Assembly: GCA_943912335.1 (NCBI GenBank)
Contig: CALTUD010000001.1
Location: 162,070-226,069, forward strand
From: an uncultured Acetobacteraceae bacterium
Lineage (GTDB): Bacteria > Pseudomonadota > Alphaproteobacteria > Acetobacterales > Acetobacteraceae
Reading direction: 5' to 3'
Length of the DNA: 64,000 bases
The translations under genes and the position numbers were made by a program. Position 1 is the first letter of the stretch. Each line of letters opens with the position of its first letter. Positions 26,424 to 35,413 of this stretch are shown here, one piece after another. The notes under the pieces were generated by a model that saw only the letters and a list, made by a program, of their open reading frames with translations, had not been told where the DNA came from and searched no databases.

Positions 26424-27301
26424 GAACGTGCTCCGTGAGGGATCGTGGTTCGGGAAGAGATGTTGCGGCGTGTGCGCAGCAGAAGGGCGGACAGAAACAG
26501 ACAAGCGATCGCCAGCAGGAAACCCGCCAGAACATCGACGCCGTAATGGAAACGCAGCGCCAAAGTGGAGAGCCACAGAATGCAAACCGGCAGCGCGCAG
26601 AAGGCGGCGCGGCGTCCGGAGCCGAACAAGGCCTCGAAACCGAGCAGAAAGGCCGTGACGGCGCAATGCAGAGACGGAAACGCGTCCGCGCGGTTGGTGC
26701 CAAGCGGTACCGCATCCAACAGCATGCGCGTGATGGCGAAACCATGGACCGGCTGCGCGAAGGACATGGTCGCGTACGGGCCGAGCGCCGGCAGCAGCGT
26801 ATAGCCGGTGAATCCGATCGCGTAGAGCGTGAACAAACCGCTGTAGAACGCGCGCGCCTTGCGCGGCGCGGCGAACAGCCAGCCGATCGTACAGACCAGG
26901 AGATACGGAAAGAACAACGCGTAGCAGAGGCTCATGGCGTCGGTGGCCGCAGGTCCGAAGCGGCCGGAAAGCCATTCCGGGAGGCTCAGACCGAAGATGC
27001 GCAGATCGAGCGTTTGCAGAAGCGTGTCGACATGGACGGGATGGAACAACGGAACGCTTTGCCGAAGATCGCGAAACACGAAGCACATCAAAGGAACAAA
27101 TAGAAACAACCGCGCACGCCAGGCCCAGCGCGATATGCTGCAAGAGAAAAGCAGGATCGCTAGCGGAAGCGCGACGGTAAGCCCGCCCAGAAACAGTGTT
27201 TGCGGATTCGACCAACCGGCATGCACCCCGACGCGCAGCGCGGTGACGGCGAGGAAGGCGATGAACAAAGCCTCGTGCAGCATGAGACGACGATCAGGCA
27301 T
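26414..27301 (-). CDS. PAP2-type membrane phosphatase/phosphotransferase
   Basis: 295 residues with six or seven membrane helices. The PAP2 catalytic motifs are FPSLHCAV (C2, His nucleophile support) and RFHYGVDVLAG (C3). The LALRFHYGVDV spacing and FPSLH form recall the PAP2_3/inositolphosphotransferase (Aur1-like) branch more than simple phosphatases. It could dephosphorylate phosphatidate-type lipids or transfer a phospho-head group at the membrane. Overlaps the PlsC gene by 8 bp at its start and the RPH-like gene by 10 bp at its end, so the three are tightly coupled. Confidence 0.82.
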   Translation of the reverse strand: MPDRRLMLHEALFIAFLAVTALRVGVHAGWSNPQTLFLGGLTVALPLAILLFSCSISRWAWRARLFLFVPLMCFVFRDLRQSVPLFHPVHVDTLLQTLDLRIFGLSLPEWLSGRFGPAATDAMSLCYALFFPYLLVCTIGWLFAAPRKARAFYSGLFTLYAIGFTGYTLLPALGPYATMSFAQPVHGFAITRMLLDAVPLGTNRADAFPSLHCAVTAFLLGFEALFGSGRRAAFCALPVCILWLSTLALRFHYGVDVLAGFLLAIACLFLSALLLRTRRNISSRTTIPHGARSWA

Positions 27302-28205
27302 CGAACCGTTCCGTGCGACGCGCGAACCGGATCGCGAACAGGGCGGCATAGATTGCGGCGAGCCAGGGCAGGCCAAACCGGATGGCGGCGCAGACAATCG
27401 TTGCCGACCAGCAGAGCTGCAGCGGCAGCAGCAGGAGTGCGGCGATCGGCAGCACGGCGGTATCGTCGTCGGCAAGGCGCCGTCCGAGCCATGTCGCCAG
27501 CAGGCGCACCGGCGCGTCGATCCCGTCGAGAGGACCGGCCCCGGCCTCCGGCGCGGCCGAGGGCAGGGCGCGCAGCATCGCATCCATGCGCGCCTGCGCC
27601 TGCGGAACGGTGGCGTTCACCAGGCGGCGCGCCGGTCCGAAGCAAATCGACACCGCCGTGCCCAGCGAACGCGGATCGGCATAGGTGATCGACACCGGCA
27701 CCACCTGCACGCCGGAGGACACGATCGCGAGCCGCGCCGCGCCGGGCTGCAGCGGCAGAAGCGCATCGTCGAGCGTGCTGGTGCCTTCCGGGTAGACGAA
27801 CAGTGCGCCGCCCGACTCCAGCACGCGACGGCATTCGTCGCGTGCGGCCTTGTTCGCGACCGAGCGATCCGCATCGCCGTCGCGGCGGCGCTTCACGGCG
27901 ATGCCGCTTACCAGCGGGCGCAGCCACCATTTTCGTTTCAGCTTCTCTGCGATCATGAAGCGGGCCGGGCGCGGCAGGGCATGGGCGTGCAGCCAGCCAT
28001 CGGTCAGGCCGGTTCGGTGCCGGGCCACGAACAGCACCGGGCCGTCCGGCGGCACATGGCCCAGCCCGCGCACCTCGACCCGGCCGGCGAACAAACGCGC
28101 CGCCAGAAAGGGAAGGGCGCGGTCGAACCAGAACGAGCGCGGCATGGCCGGGACCGGGACCGGGGCCGGACGGACGGCGCAGACGGTATGGACGCTTGCG
28201 ATCAC
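27294..28205 (-). CDS. PlsC-type 1-acyl-glycerol-3-phosphate acyltransferase
   Basis: 303 residues if the GTG at the TetR side is the start; an in-frame ATG (MPRSFWFD) 60 bases further in is possible. Acyltransferase motif I reads RHRTGLTD (one residue longer than the usual HxxxxD) and motif III reads VYPEGTST for FPEGTRS. The last 70 residues form hydrophobic segments, unlike the short housekeeping PlsC. It would acylate lysophosphatidate or a related lipid at the inner membrane. First gene of the leftward operon, directly beneath three operator palindromes. Confidence 0.8.
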   Translation of the reverse strand: MIASVHTVCAVRPAPVPVPAMPRSFWFDRALPFLAARLFAGRVEVRGLGHVPPDGPVLFVARHRTGLTDGWLHAHALPRPARFMIAEKLKRKWWLRPLVSGIAVKRRRDGDADRSVANKAARDECRRVLESGGALFVYPEGTSTLDDALLPLQPGAARLAIVSSGVQVVPVSITYADPRSLGTAVSICFGPARRLVNATVPQAQARMDAMLRALPSAAPEAGAGPLDGIDAPVRLLATWLGRRLADDDTAVLPIAALLLLPLQLCWSATIVCAAIRFGLPWLAAIYAALFAIRFARRTERFDA

Positions 28206-28220
28206 GATGTCGCTCTCTTA

Positions 28221-28290
28221 TGAACGTTGTTCACGAGGAGACGCTAGCTCGACCATGAACACCGTTCAAGATGAAAATGAACATCGTTCA
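28221..28290. promoter_or_regulatory. Triple TGAAC-N3-GTTCA operator between PlsC and tetR
   Basis: Three perfect 13-bp palindromes: TGAACGTTGTTCA (28221-28233), TGAACACCGTTCA (28256-28268) and TGAACATCGTTCA (28278-28290). The second overlaps the tetR start codon and the third lies in its first codons, so binding would block tetR itself as well as the PlsC operon. The same palindrome recurs at 32295-32339, nowhere else that I noticed. Confidence 0.82.
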
Positions 28291-28887
28291 CGTGATCGTA
28301 ATCCGGTCTTGTTCGACCGCCTGCTGGCGCTCGCCGAGCACGCCATCGCCGAAAGCGGGCTGGATGGGGTGAAAGCGCGTCCGCTGGCGGAAGCCGCCGG
28401 ATGCTCGGTGGGCGCGATCTACAACCTGTTCCCCGACCTGCACGCGCTGGTGCTGGCGGTGAACGGCCGCACGCTGGACGCGATCTCGGCGGCGATGGCC
28501 GCGGTGTCGGACGGCACGGACCCTGCCGACACGCTCGTCCGCCTCGCCGATACCTATCTCGATTTCGCCATCGCCAACGGGCCGCGCTGGCAGGCGCTGT
28601 TCGCGCACCGTCTGCCGGCGGGCCGCGTGCTGACCGACGCCTACGAAGCGCGGCGTCTGGCCGCCTTTTCATTCATCGAGCGGCCGTTGGCGGGTCTGCG
28701 TCCCGATCTTGGCGAGGACGACCGTGCGATCCTGGCGCGGACCCTGTTTTCCGCTGTGCACGGCATGGTGGAGCTGGGGCTGAGCCGGAAGCTGGGCATT
28801 CTGACGGTGGACGCGTTGCGCGAACAGGTCCGAATTGCCGTGTCCGCGATCGCGGCGGGCGTGGTGCGGATCGCCCCCCGGCGCTGA
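28255..28887 (+). CDS. TetR family regulator of the lipid genes
   Basis: 210 residues. N-terminal TetR helix-turn-helix (about 20-65: LALAEHAIAESGLDGVKARPLAEAAGCSVGAIYNLF) and an all-helical ligand domain with a C-terminal TetR_C-type region. Most TetR proteins are ligand-released repressors; near acyl-lipid enzymes the ligand may be an acyl-CoA or fatty acid, which is inference. Its own start region holds two copies of the palindrome, which points to autorepression. Divergent from plsC-PAP2-RPH and convergent with the large MFS-acyltransferase-ligase gene, whose promoter carries the same sites. Confidence 0.88.
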   Translation: MNTVQDENEHRSRDRNPVLFDRLLALAEHAIAESGLDGVKARPLAEAAGCSVGAIYNLFPDLHALVLAVNGRTLDAISAAMAAVSDGTDPADTLVRLADTYLDFAIANGPRWQALFAHRLPAGRVLTDAYEARRLAAFSFIERPLAGLRPDLGEDDRAILARTLFSAVHGMVELGLSRKLGILTVDALREQVRIAVSAIAAGVVRIAPRR

Positions 28888-28904
28888 GGCCGGAGGGCGA
28901 CACG

Positions 28905-31900
28905 TCAGGCCGCCAGCATCTTGCCGGCGGCACCATAATCCACCTTGCCCGTGCCGAGGCGGGGCAGCGAGTCCACCACGTGAATGGTGCGCGGCACCGC
29001 GATCTCGGCGCTTCCGCGCTGGCGGGCATGGGCCAGCAACGCGGCGGTTTCGGCGTCCTTCTGCGTGGTCATCAGAACCAGCGCCTCGCCCTTGCGCCCG
29101 TCCGGCACCGACAGAACGGCGTGGTCCGCGTCCGGCCAGAGCGACGCGGCCAGCGCCTCGGCCGCCGGCATCGACACCATCTCGCCGGCGATCTTCGCGA
29201 AGCGCTTGGCGCGGGCGAGGATGGTGATGAAACCTTCCGCATCCACCTCGCAGATGTCGCCGGTGTCGTACCAGCCGCCTTCCGGCGCTTCCAGAACGCC
29301 CGGCGCAGTGGCGCGGAGATAGCCCAGCATCACGTTCGGGCCGCGCACGATCAGGCGGCCGCCCTGGGGAATCCCCTCCACGGGCTCGAGCCGATACTCC
29401 ATGCCAGGCACCAGACGGCCGGCGGCGCCCGGCTTGCTGTGCATCGGCGAGTTCAGCGCCAGAACCGGCGCCGTCTCGGTGGCGCCATAACCCTCCAGCA
29501 CGCGCACGCCGAATTTCTCCGCATAAAGCCTGCGGGTTTCGTCGCGCAGCTTCTCCGCACCGGCGAAGATGTAACGCATGGAGTAGAAATCGTACGGATG
29601 CGCGAAGCGCGCCCAGCCGGTCAGGAACGTATCGGTGCCGAAGGCGATGGTGGCGTCGGTGTCGTAGGTCAGTTCCGGCACGATGCGGTAATGCAGCGGC
29701 GACGGGTAGAAGAACGTCCGCACGCCGGACAGCAGCGGCAGCAGGGTGCCGCCGGTGAGGCCGAAGGAATGGAACATCGGCATAGCGTTCAGAACGCGAT
29801 CGGTGCTGTTGAAGTCGATCACCGAGGCGACCTGGGCGATGTTGGACAGGATGTTGCGATGGCTCAGTACCACGCCTTTCGGCGCACCCTCCGAACCGCT
29901 GGTGAACAGCACTACCGCCGGCGCGTCGGGGTTCGCCTGCGCACCCGGCAGTCTCTGCGCCAGCAACGCGTCGAGCATGCCGCGCAGCTTGTCGCCGAAG
30001 CGGAAGCCTGCGCGCACGTCTTCGAGCCAGACGAACCGGACCTGTTCCTCCATCCGCGCCACCACGGGCAGGAGTTTGGCGCGTTCCACGAAGGCGCGTG
30101 ACGACAGAACGGTCTTCACTTCGGCGGCAGCGCAGGCCGATAGCATCGCATCCGCGCCGGCGGAGAAGTTCAGCATCGCCGGAATACGGCCCCAGGCCTG
30201 GAGCGCCATGAAGGTCACCACCGCGCCGTTGGCGTTGGGCAGCATCAGCCCGACCCGTCCGCCTTCGGGCGCTTCCCGCGACAACCGGCGTCCCAGAACC
30301 GCGGCTCCCAGCAACAGCTTTCGGTAAGAGAGCGGTTCGCGCGCGATGTCCTCGGCGATCAGGAAGCCGGACCCGTAGCGATGCTTCGCCGCCAGCAGAG
30401 CCGCGAACACGGTGCGGCCGGTCGGCGCGGTGGCGAAGGCGGATTGCTCCATCACGCCCTGCAGGATCGTGCCCACCGCCGCGCGACGCTTGCGGCCGAA
30501 CAGCTCCTCGCCGACATGCAGCGACACTTCCGGCAGAACGGTCAGACTGAGCGGCGGAAACCAGCGTCGCGGCGTGCGTCCGGCGAGGCGCGTCATGCGG
30601 GTGAATTGCAGCCCATCGATCCGCACGGGCACGATCGCCGCTTCGGCCTTGTCGGCGATCATGCCGGCGCCTTCGTAGACCTTCATCAGGGCGCCGGTGG
30701 TGGTGAGCCTTCCTTCCGGGAAGATCACCAGGCGCTCGCCCTCGCGCACGGCATGCACCATGGTGCGCGTGCTGAACGGATTGGCCGGATCGACCGGAAA
30801 GCAGCGTATCGCCAGAAGCAGCGGCTTGAACCACCAGCGGCGGGCGATGTGGATGTTGATGGCGAAGACCGGCGCGCCGGGCAGAAATGCGGCGACGAAG
30901 CATCCGTCCAAGAAACTCTGGTGATTCACCACGAACACCGTGCGGCGTCCCGCTTCGGGAATGTTCTCCAGACCGCTGACCGTCAAGCCATGGAAGACGC
31001 GGAAATACCAGCGCATCATCCCGCGCAGCGTTTCGCGCGGCAGGATGCGAACGATCCAGATCGCCACAAGGAGATTGGCGATCGCGCCGATGCGCAGGAT
31101 GGAGGCGGGGCTGTTGCCGCACCAGATCAGCCCGGCCACGACGGCCGCGGAGGCCACCATCGCCGCGGCGTTCAGCAGATTGTTCGCCGCCACCATGCGC
31201 GCCTTCTCGGTCGCACCGGACCGTTCCTGCATCACGGCGTAGAGCGGCACGGAATAAAGCCCGCCGCAGACGGACAGAAGCAGAAGGTCGATCAGCATGT
31301 GCCAGCCGGAGAGGCTGTGCAGCACGGCGCCGATATCGGGCAGCGCGCCGGCATGGGCGGCGGTGCGCCCGAAATCGAACAGGAAGATGGACAGGCCCAG
31401 GGCGGCGAACGGAACGATCCGGGCCGTCACCTCGCCGCGCAGCAGGCGCGCGCACAGCATCGAACCGAGCCCGGTGCCGATGGCGAAAAACCCGAGCATC
31501 AGGGAAAACACGATCGGTACGGCCTGCAGCGTATCGCGCACCAGGATCGGCAGTTCGGCCAGGATCACCGCGCCGATCGCCCAGAACCAGCTCAATCCCA
31601 GCAGGGACAGCCAGACCGGACGGTTGCCGCGCGCGTCCCGCACGAGCCGGGCGGTTTCAGCCAGGACGTTCAACCTGATGCGCAGATCCGGCGTACGCGA
31701 CGGTGCGCGGGGCACGAAGGCCGCGGCGAGAATCCCGCAGGCGGACACGGCGAGACCGGCGATCGACACAATCCGCGGCCCGTCCGGCAAAGCGAACAAG
31801 GCGCTGCCGGCGAGCGTACCGAACAGGATGCCCAGGAACGTGCCCGCTTCCATCAGCCCGTTTCCGGCCACCAGCTCAGCCTTGCGCAGATGGATCGGCA

Positions 31901-32276
31901 GGATGCCGTATTTTAGCGGCCCGAAGAACGTGGCCTGGGTGCCGAGACCGAACAGGACCGCGAACAGGAGCGGCATGGCATGGAGCAGGAACCCCGCAGC
32001 GGCCAGCGCCATCAGCCCGATCTCGCAACACTTTGCGAGCAGGATCAGCCGGCCCTTGTCCCAGCGCTCCGCCACCTGTCCCGCCGTGGACGAGAACAGG
32101 ACGTAGGGGAGGATGAACACCCCGCCCGCCAGTGCCACGAGGGAGGGCGCACCGCTCGCACCGGCCCGAAACAGGATCAGTACGACCAGGGCGTTCTTGA
32201 ACAGATTATCCGCGAGCGCACCCAGCATCTGGGTGATCAGCAGAGGCAGCAGGCGCCTGGACAACAAGAGCGGCAT
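28905..32276 (-). CDS. aas: Three-part lysophospholipid transporter-acyltransferase-acyl-ACP synthetase (LplT-Aas fusion)
   Basis: 1123 residues. Residues about 1-410 are a 12-helix MFS transporter like LplT; about 420-620 a PlsC acyltransferase with VNHQSFLDG (HxxxxD intact) and IFPEGRLT; about 640-1123 an AMP-forming acyl-activating domain with FTSGSEGAPKGVVLSHRN, EGYGATETAP and YDTGDI. In enterobacteria LplT flips lysophospholipid inward and Aas re-acylates it; here all three steps are in one chain. Start ATG overlaps an imperfect copy of the TetR palindrome, with two perfect copies just upstream, so it is probably co-regulated with the plsC operon. Confidence 0.92.
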   Translation of the reverse strand: MPLLLSRRLLPLLITQMLGALADNLFKNALVVLILFRAGASGAPSLVALAGGVFILPYVLFSSTAGQVAERWDKGRLILLAKCCEIGLMALAAAGFLLHAMPLLFAVLFGLGTQATFFGPLKYGILPIHLRKAELVAGNGLMEAGTFLGILFGTLAGSALFALPDGPRIVSIAGLAVSACGILAAAFVPRAPSRTPDLRIRLNVLAETARLVRDARGNRPVWLSLLGLSWFWAIGAVILAELPILVRDTLQAVPIVFSLMLGFFAIGTGLGSMLCARLLRGEVTARIVPFAALGLSIFLFDFGRTAAHAGALPDIGAVLHSLSGWHMLIDLLLLSVCGGLYSVPLYAVMQERSGATEKARMVAANNLLNAAAMVASAAVVAGLIWCGNSPASILRIGAIANLLVAIWIVRILPRETLRGMMRWYFRVFHGLTVSGLENIPEAGRRTVFVVNHQSFLDGCFVAAFLPGAPVFAINIHIARRWWFKPLLLAIRCFPVDPANPFSTRTMVHAVREGERLVIFPEGRLTTTGALMKVYEGAGMIADKAEAAIVPVRIDGLQFTRMTRLAGRTPRRWFPPLSLTVLPEVSLHVGEELFGRKRRAAVGTILQGVMEQSAFATAPTGRTVFAALLAAKHRYGSGFLIAEDIAREPLSYRKLLLGAAVLGRRLSREAPEGGRVGLMLPNANGAVVTFMALQAWGRIPAMLNFSAGADAMLSACAAAEVKTVLSSRAFVERAKLLPVVARMEEQVRFVWLEDVRAGFRFGDKLRGMLDALLAQRLPGAQANPDAPAVVLFTSGSEGAPKGVVLSHRNILSNIAQVASVIDFNSTDRVLNAMPMFHSFGLTGGTLLPLLSGVRTFFYPSPLHYRIVPELTYDTDATIAFGTDTFLTGWARFAHPYDFYSMRYIFAGAEKLRDETRRLYAEKFGVRVLEGYGATETAPVLALNSPMHSKPGAAGRLVPGMEYRLEPVEGIPQGGRLIVRGPNVMLGYLRATAPGVLEAPEGGWYDTGDICEVDAEGFITILARAKRFAKIAGEMVSMPAAEALAASLWPDADHAVLSVPDGRKGEALVLMTTQKDAETAALLAHARQRGSAEIAVPRTIHVVDSLPRLGTGKVDYGAAGKMLAA

Positions 32277-32339
32277 GAACAGCGTTCCCGTCCGTGAACA
32301 TTGTTCAAGGACGGATAGACGACCTGTGAACGTTGTTCA
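32276..32339. promoter_or_regulatory. Second TGAAC-N3-GTTCA operator cluster, before aas
   Basis: Two perfect palindromes, TGAACATTGTTCA (32295-32307) and TGAACGTTGTTCA (32327-32339), and one imperfect copy TGAACAGCGTTCC (32276-32288) over the aas start codon. Spacing between the perfect copies is 32 bp centre to centre, about three helical turns. A further half-site (GTTCA) follows at 32348. No gene between here and the tspO stop. Confidence 0.8.
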
Positions 32340-32424
32340 AGCTTCCCGTTCACGTATCACGCTGTCGTGCGTGTGAATCGGTTTGCTGTCATAACGATCC
32401 TGTCGCCGACGGGTTCGCCCGGCC

Positions 32425-32931
32425 TCAGGCCGCCCGGTGCGCCTGGGCGCCGAACGGCTGGTTCAACCGCACGATGGCGCGGTTGAGCACGGCGGCAATG
32501 CCGACCCAGACCAGATAGGGCAACAGCAGAACGGCCGCGAACGGCGACACGCCCCAGCTCAGCACCACAAGGCTCAACACCGACAGCCAGAGCGGCACCA
32601 CCTCGACCAGCGACCAGTCCGGACGCTGCAGATGGAAGAACAGCCCGCTCCAGAGCACGTTCAACACGCCGTTGATCGCGAACAGCGTGATCGCCATGCC
32701 GGTCAGGCCCGCCGCGGACAGGCCCGGCCAGGCCTGCGACACGGACCACACGGTGAGAACGGCGATGCTGGTCCAGACGGTGGGGAACACCCAGCCCGGC
32801 GGCTGCCAGGAGGGTTTGCGCAAGCGCTCGTACCACGGGCCGAGCCTGGTCAGAGCCCCGCCCAGCCCCATCACCACCGTGGCGCCCACGGCGGCGACCA
32901 CCACGGGACGCTCGAGAAACGCGCCGATCAT
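32425..32931 (-). CDS. tspO: Tryptophan-rich sensory protein TspO
   Basis: 168 residues, five membrane helices, many Trp. TspO hallmarks: WYERLRKPSWQPPGWVFPTVWT, LFAINGVLNVLWSGLFF and the C-terminal LLPYLVWVGIAAVLN. TspO binds porphyrins and in Rhodobacter modulates photosynthesis gene expression in response to oxygen and tetrapyrrole intermediates. It is last in the leftward aerR-ppsR-bchG-pucC-bchP-tspO series; its ATG overlaps the bchP stop by 4 bp. Confidence 0.93.
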   Translation of the reverse strand: MIGAFLERPVVVAAVGATVVMGLGGALTRLGPWYERLRKPSWQPPGWVFPTVWTSIAVLTVWSVSQAWPGLSAAGLTGMAITLFAINGVLNVLWSGLFFHLQRPDWSLVEVVPLWLSVLSLVVLSWGVSPFAAVLLLPYLVWVGIAAVLNRAIVRLNQPFGAQAHRAA

Positions 32932-34103
32932 GCCGCGACCAATCCCACCAGATGAACGATGTTCTTGCAGAAGATGCGCAGATGCGCCGCCGGCTTCGCC
33001 CGCACCAGCGCTTTGGTCATATAGGCCGCCCAGGTCAGATCCTGCACGTCGGGATCGCGGCAGATGGAACAGAAACGCTCGCGCCGGTCGTCGTTGGCGT
33101 ACCAGAAGCGCTGCATCATCCCCAGCATGCGGAACACGTTGCCATGCGCGCGCATGAAGGCGCGCCGTGCGCCGCGCAACGCCCGAACGTCGCCGGTGCG
33201 GCAGAAATCCTCCGCCGCCTGCGCCGCCAGCCTGCCGCCCAGCAGGGCGTAGAAGATCCCCTCGCCGGACGCGGGCGCCACCACGCCGGCCGCGTCCCCG
33301 GCCAAAACCACGTTGCGGCCGTCGTCCCAGCGCCGCAACGGCTTCATCGGGATCGGCGCGCCCTCGCGACGCAGCAGCGCGGCGTCCGCCAGCCCGGCGG
33401 TGCGCCGCAGCCCGTCCAGCGCCGGACGCTGCCGGAACCCCTTGCGCGCACTGCCGAGCCCGACGCTGGTGGTGTCTCCATGCGGAAACACCCAGCCGTA
33501 GAAATCCGGCGAATGGACCCCGCCGTAATACACGTCGCACGCATCGGCGGCGGGATCGGGCGACCGGACGATCTCGTGCACGGCATAGACATAGGGCATG
33601 CGCGCCGCCCCCTTGACGGTCTGGAGCGCCACCGCCGAGCGCGCGCCGTCCGCCCCCACCACCACGCGCGTCCGCACCTCCCGCTCGGCGCCGTCCGGCC
33701 CGGCATAGATCACCGTCGCGTCGCCGCCAGGCTCCCGGCGCAGACGCAGAAAGGTGCCGCAGCGTCGTTCCGCGCCGGCTTCGGCGGCACGCACACGCAG
33801 CCATTCGTCGAACCCGTCCCGGTCCACCATGCCGACGAACCCGCCATCGCGGATCGGCATATGCGCGACCCGGTTGCGCGGCGATACGATCCGGGCCGAT
33901 GTGATCCGGGCTTTCAGCAGCGAGTCCGGCAGCGCGAACGCTTCCATCGCCACGGGCGGGATCGCGCCGCCGCAGGGCTTGATCCGTCCGGCCCGGTCCA
34001 GCAGCAGAACCGAGCGCCCGGCCTGCGCCAGCTCGTGCGCGGCCGTGGCGCCGGCCGGACCGCCGCCCACCACCACCACGTCGAACCGATCCACGCCGTT
34101 CAT
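32928..34103 (-). CDS. bchP: Geranylgeranyl diphosphate/geranylgeranyl-bacteriochlorophyll reductase
   Basis: 391 residues. N-terminal FAD motif VVVVGGGPAGATAAHELA, the CGGAIPP segment typical of GGR proteins, and GDAAGVVAPASGEGIFYAL. It reduces the geranylgeranyl tail of bacteriochlorophyll a to phytyl with NADPH. It overlaps the upstream PucC-like gene and the downstream tspO gene by 4 bp each. The long open frame upstream is only overlap with the neighbour. Confidence 0.95.
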   Translation of the reverse strand: MNGVDRFDVVVVGGGPAGATAAHELAQAGRSVLLLDRAGRIKPCGGAIPPVAMEAFALPDSLLKARITSARIVSPRNRVAHMPIRDGGFVGMVDRDGFDEWLRVRAAEAGAERRCGTFLRLRREPGGDATVIYAGPDGAEREVRTRVVVGADGARSAVALQTVKGAARMPYVYAVHEIVRSPDPAADACDVYYGGVHSPDFYGWVFPHGDTTSVGLGSARKGFRQRPALDGLRRTAGLADAALLRREGAPIPMKPLRRWDDGRNVVLAGDAAGVVAPASGEGIFYALLGGRLAAQAAEDFCRTGDVRALRGARRAFMRAHGNVFRMLGMMQRFWYANDDRRERFCSICRDPDVQDLTWAAYMTKALVRAKPAAHLRIFCKNIVHLVGLVAA

Positions 34104-35413
34104 CCGATCGCTTCCTTTTCCACCGGCGCGAAGCCGCCGCCGAACACGCGCATCGCCTGCAGCGCCGCCGCGCCGAACAGAACCGCCTCCAGCCCGAGCA
34201 GAACCGCGAACGCCGAAGCGGGCGCGGTCAGGAACCGCATCGAGGCCTGCATCGCGATTCCGGCCCCCAGATCGCCGGTTCCCATGGCCAGGGCCTGCGC
34301 CGCCCCCCACAATCCGATCCTGACCCCGCCGCCGCGACGCCCGGCCATCTGCATCATCGCCCCAATCGCCGCCACGGCGAACACGCCGTTGCCGAGACCC
34401 AGCAACAGTACCAGCGGCGACAACAGTGCCGATTGCCCGGCCAGGGCGCAGTCCGCCAGCCCCGCCAGCGCCAGGGCGGACAGCAGGCAACCGCCCAGAA
34501 CCCAGTGCCGTACCGGCGGCGACCAGCGCCAGGGCGACAGAACCGCCACCAGCAGCATGCCGACCAGCGCCCCCGCATGCTGCTGTCCGGTGAGCTGCGC
34601 CGTGCTGCCGGGCGGCCAGGCGAACACGAAGCCGGCGAACGGCTCCAGCAGGATCTCTTCCGCGCTGTAGGCCAGCATCGACAGCGCCACGAACACGGTG
34701 AAACGACGCGCCACCGGATCGCGCCACGCCTGTGCCAGCGCCGCCCCCAAGGTCGGACCACCCGGGGCCGCGACCGTTCGCACCGCCGGCCTGCGCTCGA
34801 TCCCGATCGTCGCCAGGATCGCGAGCCCAACCGCCAGTGCCGCAACGATGCCCGTTACGACGAACAAACGATGCAAGGAGAACGGTGCCAGCGCGTGCCC
34901 GGCCACGCCCGCGCACACGGCGATCCCGGCGATCATCATCATCCACACCACGGCCGCGGCACTGGCCCGACGCGACGGTGCGACCGCCTGACCCAGCAGC
35001 GCCAGCAGCGCCGTTCCCGCCGTGCCGACGCCGATGCCGATCAGCGCATAGGCCAGAACCGCCAGCGCGATCCCCGCCGAACGCGCGCCGCCGCCGATCA
35101 AGGCCAGCGATTCCGCCGCCAGCAGTGCGCTCCCCGCCATCAACAACACGCCGCCGCGTATCCACGGCACGCGCCGCCCGCCGCGATCGGAGCCGTGCCC
35201 CATCGCCGGGCGGATCACCTGAACGAAATACTGCAGAGCGACCAGAAAGGCGGGCAGGGTGGCAGGCAAACGCAGCTCCACCAGCATCACCCGGTTCATG
35301 GTCACCGTCACCAGAACCACCACCGCGCCGAGCATGGCCTGGACCAGCCCCATGCGCAGGATCCCGTCCCAGCCGAGCGGCGGTGCATCCTCGGTCGTCG
35401 CGGCGCCGATCAC
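34100..35413 (-). CDS. PucC/BCH2-family MFS protein between bchG and bchP
   Basis: 437 residues, about 12 membrane helices, GTG start overlapping the bchG stop. It belongs to the BCH2/PucC branch of the MFS (VTMNRVMLVELRLPATLPAFLVALQYF, then the membrane repeat with a basic HGSDRGGRR loop). This corresponds by position to ORF428 beside bchG and bchP in Rhodobacter. Proposed roles are delivery of bacteriochlorophyll to light-harvesting complexes. It is a paralogue of lhaA further along. Confidence 0.9.
   Translation of the reverse strand: MIGAATTEDAPPLGWDGILRMGLVQAMLGAVVVLVTVTMNRVMLVELRLPATLPAFLVALQYFVQVIRPAMGHGSDRGGRRVPWIRGGVLLMAGSALLAAESLALIGGGARSAGIALAVLAYALIGIGVGTAGTALLALLGQAVAPSRRASAAAVVWMMMIAGIAVCAGVAGHALAPFSLHRLFVVTGIVAALAVGLAILATIGIERRPAVRTVAAPGGPTLGAALAQAWRDPVARRFTVFVALSMLAYSAEEILLEPFAGFVFAWPPGSTAQLTGQQHAGALVGMLLVAVLSPWRWSPPVRHWVLGGCLLSALALAGLADCALAGQSALLSPLVLLLGLGNGVFAVAAIGAMMQMAGRRGGGVRIGLWGAAQALAMGTGDLGAGIAMQASMRFLTAPASAFAVLLGLEAVLFGAAALQAMRVFGGGFAPVEKEAIG

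Noticed and set aside
26424..27215. Upstream extension of the RPH-like frame
   Set aside because: It overlaps the PAP2 gene in another frame; the RPH family begins near MILDLRH-GGKAA, and a ribosome site precedes the chosen ATG.
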